Positions 1 through 10,346 are shown, counted from the first letter of the stretch. The stretch: DNA of 64,000 nucleotides from Variovorax sp. Root318D1 (GCF_001424835.1 NZ_LMCQ01000003.1:118076-182075); one strand, 5' to 3'. The notes: generated by a model from the sequence alone, not told the origin. Program-made: numbers and translations.

Positions 1-75
1 CTGCGCCCCAAGTTCGTCGAGACCTTCCTGGCCAAGCTGGTCAACTGGGACTTCGCGGCCAAGAACTTCGGTTGA
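1..75 (+). CDS. 3' end of an unidentified gene
   Basis: An open frame enters at the first base and ends at TGA 73-75, giving the last 24 residues of a protein (ending NWDFAAKNFG). The fragment is too short to assign to a family. A strong terminator follows within 20 bases, which supports this as a real gene end. The C-terminus does not look like that of the monomeric isocitrate dehydrogenase often found near icd in relatives, so that guess was not made. Confidence 0.7.
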   Translation: MRPKFVETFLAKLVNWDFAAKNFG

Positions 76-92
76 TCCGGATTTTTGGTTGA

Positions 93-121
93 AAAAAAGC
101 CGACCCTCGGGTCGGCTTTTT
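93..121. terminator. Bidirectional rho-independent terminator
   Basis: A perfect 13-bp stem (94-106 with 109-121) has a 2-base loop, with an A-run on the left arm and a T-run on the right arm. It can stop the plus-strand gene ending at 75 and the minus-strand DUF192 gene ending at 149. Confidence 0.9.
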
Positions 122-148
122 CATTGGGCCCGGGACGGCAGGCGAAGC

Positions 149-607
149 TCAGCGCTTGGTGGCGGCAAACAGCTCGCCGCCCAGCTTGGCGCCTTTCTTG
201 ATGTTCTTCTTGGCGAACCAACCCTGGTTCATTTCGAGCACGAAGCGAACCGGTTCTTCGGAGCAATGCGAGTTCTCGGTCATGGGCTGCATGTCGACCA
301 GGTTGACGATGCGGCCGTCGTCCGCCACGAAGGCGGCCGTCAGTGGCAGCAGCGTGTTGCGCATCCAGAAGCACTGGGTGGCCGGCTGATCGAAGACGAA
401 GATCATGCCCTCGGCCTGCGGCATTTCCTTGCGGAACATGAGGCCGATCTCGCGTTGCTGGGGCGTCTGCGCGACTTGCGCATCGATCTTGTACAAGCCG
501 ACCGATAACTTGGTGCGCTGCAGGTCGGTCTGGGGTTGCTGCTGGGCGTGCGCCGGGCCCATGAGGGAGGCGGCAAGCACGAGCAGGGCGGCAAAACGAT
601 GAAACAT
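149..607 (-). CDS. Exported DUF192 family protein
   Basis: This is a 152-residue protein with an N-terminal signal peptide ([20 protein letters not shown]) followed by a DUF192 domain. Family hallmarks are the stretches REIGLMFRKEMP and MIFVFDQP, then CFWMRNTLLPL. DUF192 proteins are small secreted or periplasmic domains of uncertain function. The ATG at 607 was chosen because it begins the signal peptide and has an AGAAG ribosome binding site just upstream; a longer in-frame start would bury the signal sequence. The gene stands alone, and a shared terminator lies downstream. Confidence 0.85.
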   Translation of the reverse strand: MFHRFAALLVLAASLMGPAHAQQQPQTDLQRTKLSVGLYKIDAQVAQTPQQREIGLMFRKEMPQAEGMIFVFDQPATQCFWMRNTLLPLTAAFVADDGRIVNLVDMQPMTENSHCSEEPVRFVLEMNQGWFAKKNIKKGAKLGGELFAATKR

Positions 608-650
608 CGAGCGGCTTCTTTCAGGGCAGGGTTCAAGGGCGGAAGGCCAA

Positions 651-677
651 TAAAAAATGCCCGCTGATGCGGGCATT
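651..677 (-). terminator. Rho-independent terminator of the small basic protein gene
   Basis: A 9-bp perfect stem (656-664 with 669-677) with loop TGAT is followed on the minus strand by a run of T. It lies just after the stop of the gene at 696-884. Confidence 0.85.
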
Positions 678-695
678 GCCGGTGACCGTGGCAGC

Positions 696-884
696 TTACA
701 CCTTCTTGGCGGCGTGCGCCTTGGTCACGTGGTGGCGAGCCTTGTGCTTCTTGACCGTGTGCTTCAACGGCTGCGCTGCCTTGTGGACCACGGCGGGCGC
801 GGCGGGTGCCGGAGCGGGCGGGGTTTGCGCGAATGCACCGGCTGCGAAGAGACCGGCGACGAGGGCTGCGAGCAGCTTGTTCAT
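696..884 (-). CDS. Small exported His/Lys-rich protein
   Basis: This 62-residue protein has a signal peptide (MNKLLAALVAGLFAAGAFA) and a mature part rich in Pro/Ala, then Lys and His (for example HKARHHVTKAHAAKK). I do not recognise a named family. The His and Lys content would suit metal or polyanion binding, which is inference. The start has an AAAGGATG ribosome binding site. The signal peptide closely resembles that of the neighbouring gene at 1039-1362 (AVMIAGLFAAGAYA), so the two are probably paralogous or share an exported-peptide origin. Both have their own terminator and a similar upstream dyad. Confidence 0.75.
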   Translation of the reverse strand: MNKLLAALVAGLFAAGAFAQTPPAPAPAAPAVVHKAAQPLKHTVKKHKARHHVTKAHAAKKV

Positions 885-916
885 GAAGACATCCTTTGAG
901 ATTGTTGATATGGATC

Positions 917-936
917 ACCTCCCGGTGGAAGGTCAA
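917..936 (-). promoter_or_regulatory. Candidate MerR/CueR-like operator-promoter of the His-rich protein gene
   Basis: Read on the minus strand, TTGACC (931-936) overlaps an imperfect dyad ACCTTCC-ACC-GGGAGGT (917-933), with a CATATC-like -10 about 18 bases further on. A dyad in the spacer after a TTGACC -35 is the layout of MerR-family promoters. CueR operators have ACCTTCC arms but a longer centre. The assignment is inference. Confidence 0.35.
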
Positions 937-991
937 CACTCAACGCGTCAGCCGCTTGCCCTGGTTGACAGCCCTTGTGCCATCGCAAGCG

Positions 992-1018
992 AAAAAAAAG
1001 CGCTCCGAAGAGCGCTTT
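992..1018 (-). terminator. Rho-independent terminator of the gene at 1039-1362
   Basis: A stem pairs 997-1005 with 1010-1018 around a 4-base loop, followed on the minus strand by a long T-run (complement of the A-run 992-999). Confidence 0.9.
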
Positions 1019-1038
1019 CCTGTACGGCCAAGGCCGAC

Positions 1039-1362
1039 TTACTGGGGCGTGCCGCCTTGGGTCGACTTGCGCTTCACGCTGCCGTCCTTGTTGCGACGAC
1101 GCTGGTCGCGCGTTTCGGCGCGCTTTTCGCCAGATGCTGCAGCCTTGTCGGTGCCGATTGCACCGCCTTCGGGGGTCTTGGCGATGTCGCCAGCGGGAGC
1201 AGCCACTTGACCAGCGGGCTTGGCTTCCTTCTTGGCTTCAGCGCGGGCTTGCGGCTTGCTGCCGGTGGCGTTCCCTTGCTCGGGCGTGGTGCCGGTGGGG
1301 TTCTGGGCGTAGGCGCCAGCGGCGAACAGGCCAGCGATCATGACTGCGAGAATTTTGCTCAT
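1039..1362 (-). CDS. Small exported charged protein
   Basis: This 107-residue protein starts with a signal peptide (MSKILAVMIAGLFAAGAYA). The mature part is low-complexity and hydrophilic: Gln/Asn/Gly/Thr-rich, then Ala/Lys/Glu-rich, ending with a basic patch (RDQRRRNKDGSVKRKS). No known domain is recognised. The ATG at 1362 is preceded by GAGGA and sits exactly at the start of the signal peptide. Its signal sequence and promoter-region dyad match those of the smaller gene at 696-884. The disordered composition suggests a periplasmic binding or protective role, but nothing in the sequence proves one. Confidence 0.75.
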   Translation of the reverse strand: MSKILAVMIAGLFAAGAYAQNPTGTTPEQGNATGSKPQARAEAKKEAKPAGQVAAPAGDIAKTPEGGAIGTDKAAASGEKRAETRDQRRRNKDGSVKRKSTQGGTPQ

Positions 1363-1397
1363 TGGATTGATTCCTCTATCGAGAATTGGTTGGAAAC

Positions 1398-1421
1398 GCC
1401 TCCCGGCGAGCAGAAGGTCAG
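1398..1421 (-). promoter_or_regulatory. Candidate operator shared with the paralogous gene
   Basis: On the minus strand CTGACC (1416-1421) overlaps the dyad-like ACCTTCT-GCTCGCC-GGGAGGC (1398-1418). Its 7-7-7 spacing is the same as the classical CueR operator, though the right arm is imperfect. The GGGAGG half and the (T)GACCTTC half also occur upstream of the gene at 696-884. No good -10 is visible. Confidence 0.3.
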
Positions 1422-1482
1422 CCACTAACGAGGTCCTTGCCTCGCAGGTTGACAAACGCCAGCTGATGGGTTGCGTCTAAAA

Positions 1483-1545
1483 TGTACAGCGATTTGTTCG
1501 CGGGCTGTACAGCGATTCCCCATCGCTGTCTGAATTCGCAGACAG
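1483..1545 (+). promoter_or_regulatory. Structured icd leader with two overlapping hairpins
   Basis: The icd upstream region holds a direct repeat TGTACAGCGATT (1483-1494 and 1506-1517). The second copy pairs with a downstream inverted copy to make an 8-bp stem (1509-1516 with 1522-1529). A second 7-bp stem, CTGTCTG (1526-1532) with CAGACAG (1539-1545), shares bases 1526-1529 with the first, so the two cannot form fully together. A TAAAAT at 1478-1483 could be a -10, but the nearest TTGACA (1449-1454) is 23 bases away. This may be a regulatory leader. Confidence 0.4.
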
Positions 1546-1583
1546 TCGTCCGAATTACGTCACTCCCGGAGTCATTCCCTCTC

Positions 1584-2843
1584 ATGTCCAGCTACCAGCA
1601 CATCAAAGTCCCGGCCGAAGGCCAGAAGATCACGGTCAACGCCGACAATTCGCTCAATGTGCCTGATCAGCCGATCATTCCCTTCATCGAAGGCGACGGC
1701 ACGGGTCTGGACATCACCCCGGTGATGCTGAAGGTGGTGGACGCGGCGGTGGCCAAGGCCTACGGCGGCAAGAAGAAGATCCACTGGATGGAAGTCTATG
1801 CCGGCGAAAAGTCGACCAAGGTCTACGGCCCCGACGTCTGGCTGCCGGAAGAAACGCTGCACGCTGTGCGCGACTACGTGGTTTCCATCAAGGGCCCGCT
1901 GACCACGCCCGTGGGCGGCGGCATCCGCTCGCTGAACGTTGCGCTGCGCCAGGAACTCGATCTGTACGTCTGCCTGCGCCCCATCCAGTACTTCGAAGGC
2001 GTGCCCAGCCCGGTTCGCGAGCCGCACAAGACCAATATGGTCATCTTCCGCGAGAACTCGGAAGACATCTACGCCGGCATCGAATTCGAAGCCGAAAGCG
2101 ACAAGGCCAAGAAGCTCATCAAGTTCCTGCAGGACGAACTGGGCGTCAAGAAGATCCGCTTCCCCAACACCTCCGGCATCGGCGTCAAGCCCGTCTCGAA
2201 GGAAGGCACCGAGCGCCTCGTTCGCAAGGCGCTGCAATATGCGGTGGACAACGACAAGCCCAGCGTCACCATCGTGCACAAGGGCAACATCATGAAGTTC
2301 ACCGAAGGTGGCTTCCGTGACTGGGCCTACTCCCTGGCTGCCAAGGAATTCGGCGCCGAGCTGATCGACGGCGGCCCCTGGATGAAGTTCAAGAATCCCA
2401 AGACGGGCAAGGAAATCACCGTCAAGGACAGCATCGCCGACGCCTTCCTGCAACAGATTCTTCTGCGTCCCGCCGAATACAGCGTCATTGCCACGCTCAA
2501 CCTCAACGGCGACTACGTGTCCGACGCGCTGGCGGCCCAGGTCGGCGGCATCGGCATTGCCCCTGGCGCGAACCTGAGCGACACCGTCGCCATGTTCGAA
2601 GCCACCCACGGCACGGCTCCCAAGTACGCTGGCAAGGACTACGTGAACCCCGGTTCCGAAATCCTCTCGGCCGAAATGATGCTGCGCCACATGGGCTGGA
2701 CCGAAGCAGCCGACCTGATCATCAGCTCGATGAAGAAGTCGATTGCCAGCAAGAAGGTCACCTATGACTTCGCCCGCCTGATGGACGGCGCCACGCAAGT
2801 GAGCTGCTCGGGCTTCGGCCAGGTCATGATCGACCACATGTAA
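1584..2843 (+). CDS. icd: NADP-dependent isocitrate dehydrogenase (dimeric type)
   Basis: The enzyme oxidatively decarboxylates isocitrate to 2-oxoglutarate in the TCA cycle, making NADPH. The 419-residue protein matches the Escherichia coli dimeric Icd family (416 residues). Visible hallmarks are IEGDGTG near the N-terminus, [13 protein letters not shown] with the substrate-binding and phosphorylatable serine at about residue 116, [11 protein letters not shown], and the C-terminal [11 protein letters not shown]. The ATG at 1584 was chosen because homology begins there; an upstream in-frame extension would run through the leader hairpins. GGAG lies 12 bases upstream. The conserved serine implies possible AceK control, although no aceK lies in the window. 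A strong terminator follows. Confidence 0.97.
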   Translation: MSSYQHIKVPAEGQKITVNADNSLNVPDQPIIPFIEGDGTGLDITPVMLKVVDAAVAKAYGGKKKIHWMEVYAGEKSTKVYGPDVWLPEETLHAVRDYVVSIKGPLTTPVGGGIRSLNVALRQELDLYVCLRPIQYFEGVPSPVREPHKTNMVIFRENSEDIYAGIEFEAESDKAKKLIKFLQDELGVKKIRFPNTSGIGVKPVSKEGTERLVRKALQYAVDNDKPSVTIVHKGNIMKFTEGGFRDWAYSLAAKEFGAELIDGGPWMKFKNPKTGKEITVKDSIADAFLQQILLRPAEYSVIATLNLNGDYVSDALAAQVGGIGIAPGANLSDTVAMFEATHGTAPKYAGKDYVNPGSEILSAEMMLRHMGWTEAADLIISSMKKSIASKKVTYDFARLMDGATQVSCSGFGQVMIDHM

Positions 2844-2890
2844 TTGCGCGAGCAATAGCGTTTTGGCGCCCAGGCGCCAAGAAGCCATGG

Positions 2891-2925
2891 GCCCTCGAGA
2901 CCGTGCCGGTCTCGAGGGCTTTTTC
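2891..2925 (+). terminator. Rho-independent terminator of icd
   Basis: A 12-bp perfect stem (2891-2902 with 2908-2919), loop GTGCC, is followed by TTTTT. A second short palindrome (TTGGCGCC at 2863-2870 with 2873-2880) lies just before it. Confidence 0.93.
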
Positions 2926-2947
2926 TTGCTGGCCTCGGCGCGGGGCA

Positions 2948-3124
2948 GTGTGACCAGTCGCGCAGCCGGGACAGACTGGTACACCTTGCTCCGGAGTCGG
3001 CATGCCACGGGATCGAAACCGTTTTAGCGGCGAGGAATCGGGCGCCGAGAATCCGGTACGCCGACTTTCCGGCCCGGCAAAGCGCAAATTTGAAAAGCGG
3101 CCGCCGGGCGGCTAAATTTTTTTA
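2948..3124 (+). ncRNA. Candidate structured RNA between icd and clpS
   Basis: No credible gene lies in 2926-3232. The stretch contains an 11-bp bulged hairpin (2948-2951 plus 2953-2959 with 2974-2984). A long-range helix pairs CCGGAGTCGGC (2991-3001) with GCCGAC and TCCGG (3060-3072). Small hairpins lie inside it, including TCGG-GCG-CCGA and CCG-TTTTAG-CGG. A GC stem followed by a T-run comes at 3100-3124. No promoter was recognised. GC-rich DNA folds easily, so this is a hypothesis. Confidence 0.3.
3100..3124 (+). terminator. Terminator-like hairpin upstream of clpS
   Basis: GCCGC (3100-3104), loop CGG, GCGGC (3108-3112) is followed by TAAA and eight T. The stem is short but the T-run is strong. 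It lies about 110 bases before clpS and would end any transcript from the 2948-3100 stretch. Confidence 0.5.
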
Positions 3125-3218
3125 AGCCGACCGTGCTGTCGCACACGGCGCAAGCCCCTTGATTTGTCGAATACGCGCCACCAAGTCTTCTTGCGCCGGC
3201 ACGTTGCTTGCACGCTCT

Positions 3219-3226
3219 ATAGAATC
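3219..3226 (+). promoter_or_regulatory. Possible -10 element of clpS giving a near-leaderless transcript
   Basis: TATAGAAT lies only about 7 bases before the clpS ATG. If used as a -10, transcription would begin almost at the start codon. No clear -35 at 16-18 bases was found, and there is no Shine-Dalgarno sequence. Confidence 0.35.
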
Positions 3227-3232
3227 TTTTTT

Positions 3233-3592
3233 ATGGCAACGAGAATTCCCAAGACTCCCAGCACTCCGCCGGCCCAGAAACCGGCCGGGGATGACGGAGA
3301 TTCGGTCGTTCTGGAGCGGCGGCCGCAAAAAACCGCGCCTCCCCAGATGTACCAGGTGGTGATGCTGAACGACGACTACACGCCCATGGAGTTCGTGATC
3401 GTCGTGCTGCAAGAATATTTCAACAAAGATCGTGAAACTGCGACCCAGATCATGTTAAAGATTCATCTGGATGGACGCGGGGTTTGCGGGGTCTATTCCC
3501 GCGACCTCGCGGCCACCAAAGTCAATCAGGTGATGGAGGCGGCGCATCAGGCCGGGCATCCGTTGCAGTGCGTGAGCGAGCCTGTTGCGTGA
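3233..3592 (+). CDS. clpS: ATP-dependent Clp protease adaptor ClpS
   Basis: ClpS is the N-degron adaptor that delivers substrates with destabilising N-terminal residues to ClpAP and binds the ClpA N-domain. The 119-residue protein has a flexible Pro/Thr/Lys-rich N-terminal arm of about 37 residues. The ClpS fold follows, with the substrate-pocket motif [10 protein letters not shown] at residues 46-55. The ATG at 3233 was chosen because the flexible arm is needed in this family. No Shine-Dalgarno is visible; the codon follows a T-run. clpA begins 67 bases downstream, the standard clpS-clpA arrangement. Confidence 0.95.
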   Translation: MATRIPKTPSTPPAQKPAGDDGDSVVLERRPQKTAPPQMYQVVMLNDDYTPMEFVIVVLQEYFNKDRETATQIMLKIHLDGRGVCGVYSRDLAATKVNQVMEAAHQAGHPLQCVSEPVA

Positions 3593-3659
3593 ACCAGTTG
3601 AATTGCGCAAGCTCCAACCCATCTGAGAAGTTATTTACAGCAAGGCAAAAGGAAATCAC

Positions 3660-5981
<2,322 letters not shown>

Positions 5982-6026
5982 AGCGCGGCCGGCCAAGCCG
6001 GTTCCGCGGTATTTCTGGCAGTACCA

Positions 6027-6061
6027 AAAAGGCCGGTAGCATTCGCTGCCGGCTTTTTTTT
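6027..6061 (+). terminator. Rho-independent terminator of clpA
   Basis: GCCGGTAGC (6032-6040), loop ATTC, GCTGCCGGC (6045-6053) forms a 9-bp stem with one G-T pair, followed by eight T. It ends only 27 bases before the cls start. Confidence 0.92.
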
Positions 6062-6087
6062 GCCGGAAGCTACCTGTACCGCACACC

Positions 6088-7533
6088 TTGATTCTTCCCG
6101 AGCTCAGCCAGGAATGGAAAACCGGCCTCTCATTGGCCTGGAGCGGCTATATCGCCGTGCTTTCGGTCTGGATCGTGATGCAGAAGCGCGCGCCGGTGTC
6201 CACCATGAGCTGGATACTGTCGCTGGCGCTGCTGCCGTTTGCGGGCTTCGTCGTCTATTACTTCCTGGGGCCGCAGCGCTTGCGCAAGCAGCGCGTCAAG
6301 CGCCTGCGCAGCCGCGCCAAAGCCCACACCCAGGCCGAACTGGCACGTTTGCGCGACGCAGCGCAGAATGCGCCGCCGGCGCTGCAGCAGATGGCCCGGC
6401 TCGGCACCGCCGCTTGCGGGCTGCCGGTTTCCAGCGCCATCAGTGTCGAGTTGCTTTCGGGCGGTGCGCGTACCTTCGACGCGATTTTTGAGGCGGTACG
6501 CGCGGCGCGCGACCACATCCACCTCGAGTACTACATCTTCGAGCCCGACAAGATCGGCACCGCGCTGCGCGACCTGCTGGTGGAGCGTGCGGGGCAGGGC
6601 GTGGCCGTGCGCCTCCTGCTCGATGCGCTCGGTTCCAAGCGCATCGGCCGCAAGTTCATGGCGCCGCTGCATGCCGCCGGCGTGCAGGTCGCGCTTTTCC
6701 ACGACACGCGCATCGGCCGCCGCCTGCGGCCAGTGACCAACTACCGCACCCACCGAAAGATCGTGGTGTGCGACGGCCGCGTCGGTTTCACCGGCGGCGT
6801 CAACATCACTGACGAGGAAGACAAGCGCACCCGTCCTGACGCGTACCACGACGTGCACCTGCGCATCGAAGGCAGCGCGGTACGCTGGCTGCAGACGACC
6901 TTTCTCGAAGACTGGGCCTACGCCACCGGCGAAGACCTGCGGAACATGGACCCCCTGATGGACGCCATGCTGCCGCAGGTGGAGGCTGGCAACATTCCGG
7001 TGCAGATTGTGACCAGCGGACCGGACAACGCGCTGGAGCCCATCCACCGCATGCACGTGGAGGCCATTCATTCAGCGAGCGAGCGCGCGTGGCTCACCAC
7101 GCCATACTTCGTGCCCGGCGAGCCCGCCCTGATGGCGCTCACCAGCGCAGCGCTGCGCGGCGTGGACGTGCGCCTCCTGGTCCCGCGCCGCAGCGATTCG
7201 GCCATTGTGAGTGCCGCCGCGCGCTCCTATTTCGACGAGCTGATTGCGGCCGGAGTGAAGGTGTGGGAGTACAAGGCCCGCATGCTGCACTCCAAGACCT
7301 TGGTGGTCGACGACCATTGCGCGATGATCGGTACCGCGAATTTCGACAACCGCAGCTTCCGGCTCAATTTCGAAGTGAGCGCGGTGGTCTACGGCCCAGA
7401 GCTGGCGCGCCCGCTGGCCGCGCAGTTCGAAACCGATCTCCACAGCTCCGGCGCGGTGCGCGCCCACCGGCCGCAGAGTTTCTGGCGCCGCCTCGGCGAC
7501 GCGATTGCACGATTGCTTTCTCCCTTGCTCTGA
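6088..7533 (+). CDS. cls: Cardiolipin synthase (phospholipase D family)
   Basis: The enzyme makes cardiolipin in the inner membrane from phosphatidylglycerol or a similar donor. The 481-residue protein has two N-terminal membrane segments (about residues 13-30 and 41-58) and two HKD catalytic motifs. These are HRKIVVCDG near 222, with GGVNITDE after it, and HSKTLVVDD near 401, with GTANFDNRSF after it. The TTG at 6088 is the best start, since the next in-frame ATG (6178) would remove the first membrane segment. The ribosome binding site is weak. The sbcB ATG follows the stop directly with no gap. Confidence 0.9.
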   Translation: MILPELSQEWKTGLSLAWSGYIAVLSVWIVMQKRAPVSTMSWILSLALLPFAGFVVYYFLGPQRLRKQRVKRLRSRAKAHTQAELARLRDAAQNAPPALQQMARLGTAACGLPVSSAISVELLSGGARTFDAIFEAVRAARDHIHLEYYIFEPDKIGTALRDLLVERAGQGVAVRLLLDALGSKRIGRKFMAPLHAAGVQVALFHDTRIGRRLRPVTNYRTHRKIVVCDGRVGFTGGVNITDEEDKRTRPDAYHDVHLRIEGSAVRWLQTTFLEDWAYATGEDLRNMDPLMDAMLPQVEAGNIPVQIVTSGPDNALEPIHRMHVEAIHSASERAWLTTPYFVPGEPALMALTSAALRGVDVRLLVPRRSDSAIVSAAARSYFDELIAAGVKVWEYKARMLHSKTLVVDDHCAMIGTANFDNRSFRLNFEVSAVVYGPELARPLAAQFETDLHSSGAVRAHRPQSFWRRLGDAIARLLSPLL

Positions 7534-8973
7534 ATGAACCACACCTTTCTCTGGCACGACTACGAAACCTTCGGCGCCGTGCCGCGCCGCGACCGGCCCT
7601 CGCAGTTCGCAGCCATCCGCACCGACGCCGAGCTGAACGAGATCGGCGAGCCGCTGATGATCTATTGCAAGCCGGCGCCCGACTACCTGCCCAGCCCCGA
7701 GGCCTGCCTGATCACCGGCATCACGCCGCAGCTGTGCCTCGAGCGTGGCATCCCCGAGCACGCCTTCGCCGCGCAAATCGAAAAAGCCTTCTCGCAGCCC
7801 GGCACCATCGGCGTGGGCTACAACACCATCCGTTTCGACGACGAGGTGACGCGCTTCCTGTTCTGGCGCAACCTCATCGATCCGTACGCGCGTGAATGGC
7901 AGAACGACTGCGGCCGCTGGGACCTGCTCGACGTGGTGCGCCTCACCTACGCGCTGCGCCCCGACGGCATCGAGTGGCCAAAGAAGGAGGACGGCAAGCC
8001 CAGCTTCAAACTCGAAGACCTGGCGCGCGCCAACGGCCTTCTGCATGAGTCGGCGCACGATGCGCTCTCCGACGTGCGCGCCACCATCGCGCTGGCGCGG
8101 CTGATTCGCGATCGACAGCCCAAGCTGTTCGAGTTCGCCTTCGGCCTGCACAAGAAGGACCGCGTCGCCAGTGAGCTGGGCCTGCCGGCCATGCGTGAAA
8201 CAGCCAAGCCCTTTCTGCACATATCGGGCATGTTCCCGGTCGAGCGCGGCTGCTTGAGCGTGATGTGGCCGCTCGCGAGCCACCCGACCAACAAGAACGA
8301 GCTGCTCGCCTGGGATCTGGCCCACGACCCGAGCGAGTTGCGCGACATCGATGTAGAGACCTTGCGCCTGCGCCTCTTCACGCGCACCGCCGACCTGCCC
8401 GAGGGCGTGGTCCGCCTGCCGATGAAGGGCATTCACCTGAACAAGTCGCCGATGGTGGTCGGCAACCTGCGCACGCTCGCGCCGGCCATGGCCGAGCGCT
8501 GGAACGTCGATCTCGATGCGGCCATGCGCCATGCGGCCATCGCCCGCGACCTGCCCGACATGAGCGCCATCTGGTCGCAGGTGTATGCCCGTCCCAAGGA
8601 GGCCACGCCTGACGTCGATGAAGACCTGTACGGCGGCTTCGTCGGCAACGGCGACCGGCGGCGGCTGAACCAGCTGCGCGCGCTGTCGCCTGAAGAGCTT
8701 GCAAAAGATCGCACTGGCTTCGATGACGGGCGCCTCGAGGAAATTCTCTTTCGCTACCGTGCGCGCAATTGGCCCGAAACGCTCAGCCCGGAAGAAATCG
8801 AACGCTGGGAGGCGCTGCGCGTCGCGCGGCTCTTCAAGGGCGAGGGCGGGGTTCGCACCATCGAAATGCTGTTCAGCGAGGTCGATGCGCTGTCCGAAAC
8901 CGCCGACGAGCGTGGCGAGGAAATCCTTGGTGCGCTCTACGAGTACGCCGAGGCCATCGCACCCGACGCATGA
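7534..8973 (+). CDS. sbcB: Exodeoxyribonuclease I
   Basis: This is a 3'-5' single-strand DNA exonuclease acting in mismatch repair and recombination. The 479-residue length matches the family. The N-terminal DEDDh exonuclease core is seen in WHDYETFG (residues 7-14) and in SAHDALSDVRAT, which carries the general-base His and last Asp. SH3-like and helical C-terminal domains of ExoI follow. The ATG starts directly after the cls stop, so the pair is probably co-transcribed. It converges with codA on the opposite strand. Confidence 0.95.
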   Translation: MNHTFLWHDYETFGAVPRRDRPSQFAAIRTDAELNEIGEPLMIYCKPAPDYLPSPEACLITGITPQLCLERGIPEHAFAAQIEKAFSQPGTIGVGYNTIRFDDEVTRFLFWRNLIDPYAREWQNDCGRWDLLDVVRLTYALRPDGIEWPKKEDGKPSFKLEDLARANGLLHESAHDALSDVRATIALARLIRDRQPKLFEFAFGLHKKDRVASELGLPAMRETAKPFLHISGMFPVERGCLSVMWPLASHPTNKNELLAWDLAHDPSELRDIDVETLRLRLFTRTADLPEGVVRLPMKGIHLNKSPMVVGNLRTLAPAMAERWNVDLDAAMRHAAIARDLPDMSAIWSQVYARPKEATPDVDEDLYGGFVGNGDRRRLNQLRALSPEELAKDRTGFDDGRLEEILFRYRARNWPETLSPEEIERWEALRVARLFKGEGGVRTIEMLFSEVDALSETADERGEEILGALYEYAEAIAPDA

Positions 8974-8998
8974 ATTTTGTGGCGAGCGCCACGCCCAG

Positions 8999-10279
8999 CT
9001 AGGGCTTCTGGATCATCCAGCTGGTGGCCTGCGCGCGGCGTGGCAGATGCAGCGCGGCCGTGGCAGCGGGCGTTTCCGCCAGCAAACGTCCCTTGCGGAA
9101 CACCTTGAGCCGCGTGGCGCGCAGGCGGATCGCTTCGACCGGGTCGCGCGCCTGCAGCAGCACGAAGCTCGCGTCGCAGCCCGCCTCGAGCCCGTAGCCC
9201 TCCAGATGCATCACGCGCGCGGCATTCGTGGTCACGGCTTCGAAGCATTGGCGGATGCCGGCCTGGCTGGTCATCTGCGCCACGTGCAGGCCCATGTGCG
9301 CCACTTCGAGCATGTCACCCGAGCCCATGCCGTACCAGGGGTCCATCACGCAGTCGTGGCCGAAGGCGACGTTCACGCCAGCGGCCATCAGCTCTGGCAC
9401 GCGCGTCATGCCGCGGCGCTTGGGGTAGGTGTCGTGGCGGCCCTGCAGCGTGATGTTGATGAGCGGGTTCGACACCACGCCGACGCCGCTCTCGGCAATG
9501 AGCGGCAGTAGCTTGCTCACGTAGTAGTTGTCCATCGAATGCATCGACGTGCAGTGCGAGCCCGTCACGCGGCCCTGCATGCCCAAGCGTTGAGCCTCGA
9601 AGGCCAGCGTCTCGATATGGCGCGAGAGCGGATCGTCCGACTCGTCGCAGTGCATGTCGACCAGCTTGCCGCGCTCGGCCGCAAGCTCCATCAGAAGCTT
9701 CACGCTGGCGGCGCCATCGGCCATGGTGCGCTCGAAATGCGGAATGCCGCCGACCACGTCCACGCCCTTGTCGAGCGCGCGTTTCAGGTTCTCGACGCCG
9801 CCGGGAGAGCGCAGCACGCCGTCCTGCGGAAAGGCGACCAGCTGCAGGTTGAGGTAGGGCGCCACCTGCCGCTTGACTTCGAGCAGAGCATCGACCGCGA
9901 GCAGGCTCGGGTCGCTGGTGTCCACGTGAGAGCGAACGGCCAAAAGCCCCTTGGCCACGGCCCAGTCGCAATACGCCAGCGCACGCTCGATCAGCGCTTC
10001 TGCCGTGAGCAGCGGCTTCAGTTCGCCCCACAGCGCGATGCCTTCGAGCAGCGTGCCGCTCTGGTTCACGCGCGGCAGCCCGTAGCTCAGCGTGGCGTCC
10101 ATGTGGAAGTGCGGGTCGACGAAGTGAGGCGCGACGAGCAGGCCTTGCGCGTCCAGCGTTTCGTCGGCAGAGGCGACGAGGCCTTGGGTGACTTCGGCGA
10201 TGCGGCCTCCCTCGACGGCAATCGACATGCCGGTGCGGCCGTCGGGGAGGGTGGCGTTGGTGACGAGAAGATTCAGCAT
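8999..10279 (-). CDS. codA: Cytosine deaminase (CodA-type amidohydrolase)
   Basis: The enzyme deaminates cytosine to uracil and ammonia. The 426-residue protein aligns along its length with E. coli CodA. Metal ligands are seen in DPHFHMD (His57, His59), MHCDESDD (His210, Glu213 as catalytic acid) and FGHDCVMDPWY (Asp309). The substrate loop VAFPQDG (Gln152) and NPLINITLQGR with DTYPKRRG are also kept. An AGGT-type ribosome binding site precedes the ATG. The product uracil is the substrate of upp and the urc genes encoded on the same strand at 18.5-21.9 kb, which supports the call. Related deaminases of modified pyrimidines cannot be excluded. Confidence 0.88.
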   Translation of the reverse strand: MLNLLVTNATLPDGRTGMSIAVEGGRIAEVTQGLVASADETLDAQGLLVAPHFVDPHFHMDATLSYGLPRVNQSGTLLEGIALWGELKPLLTAEALIERALAYCDWAVAKGLLAVRSHVDTSDPSLLAVDALLEVKRQVAPYLNLQLVAFPQDGVLRSPGGVENLKRALDKGVDVVGGIPHFERTMADGAASVKLLMELAAERGKLVDMHCDESDDPLSRHIETLAFEAQRLGMQGRVTGSHCTSMHSMDNYYVSKLLPLIAESGVGVVSNPLINITLQGRHDTYPKRRGMTRVPELMAAGVNVAFGHDCVMDPWYGMGSGDMLEVAHMGLHVAQMTSQAGIRQCFEAVTTNAARVMHLEGYGLEAGCDASFVLLQARDPVEAIRLRATRLKVFRKGRLLAETPAATAALHLPRRAQATSWMIQKP

Positions 10280-10346
10280 TGGATGACCTGCGTGGCGGTG
10301 TTTCCAGTGGGCCCGAGATAGAGCCTAATTTTCATGTCAGAAAACT

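Noticed and set aside
8979-8992. GTGGCG-AG-CGCCAC hairpin between sbcB and codA as a terminator
   Set aside because: The loop of two bases and lack of a T-run make it a poor terminator.
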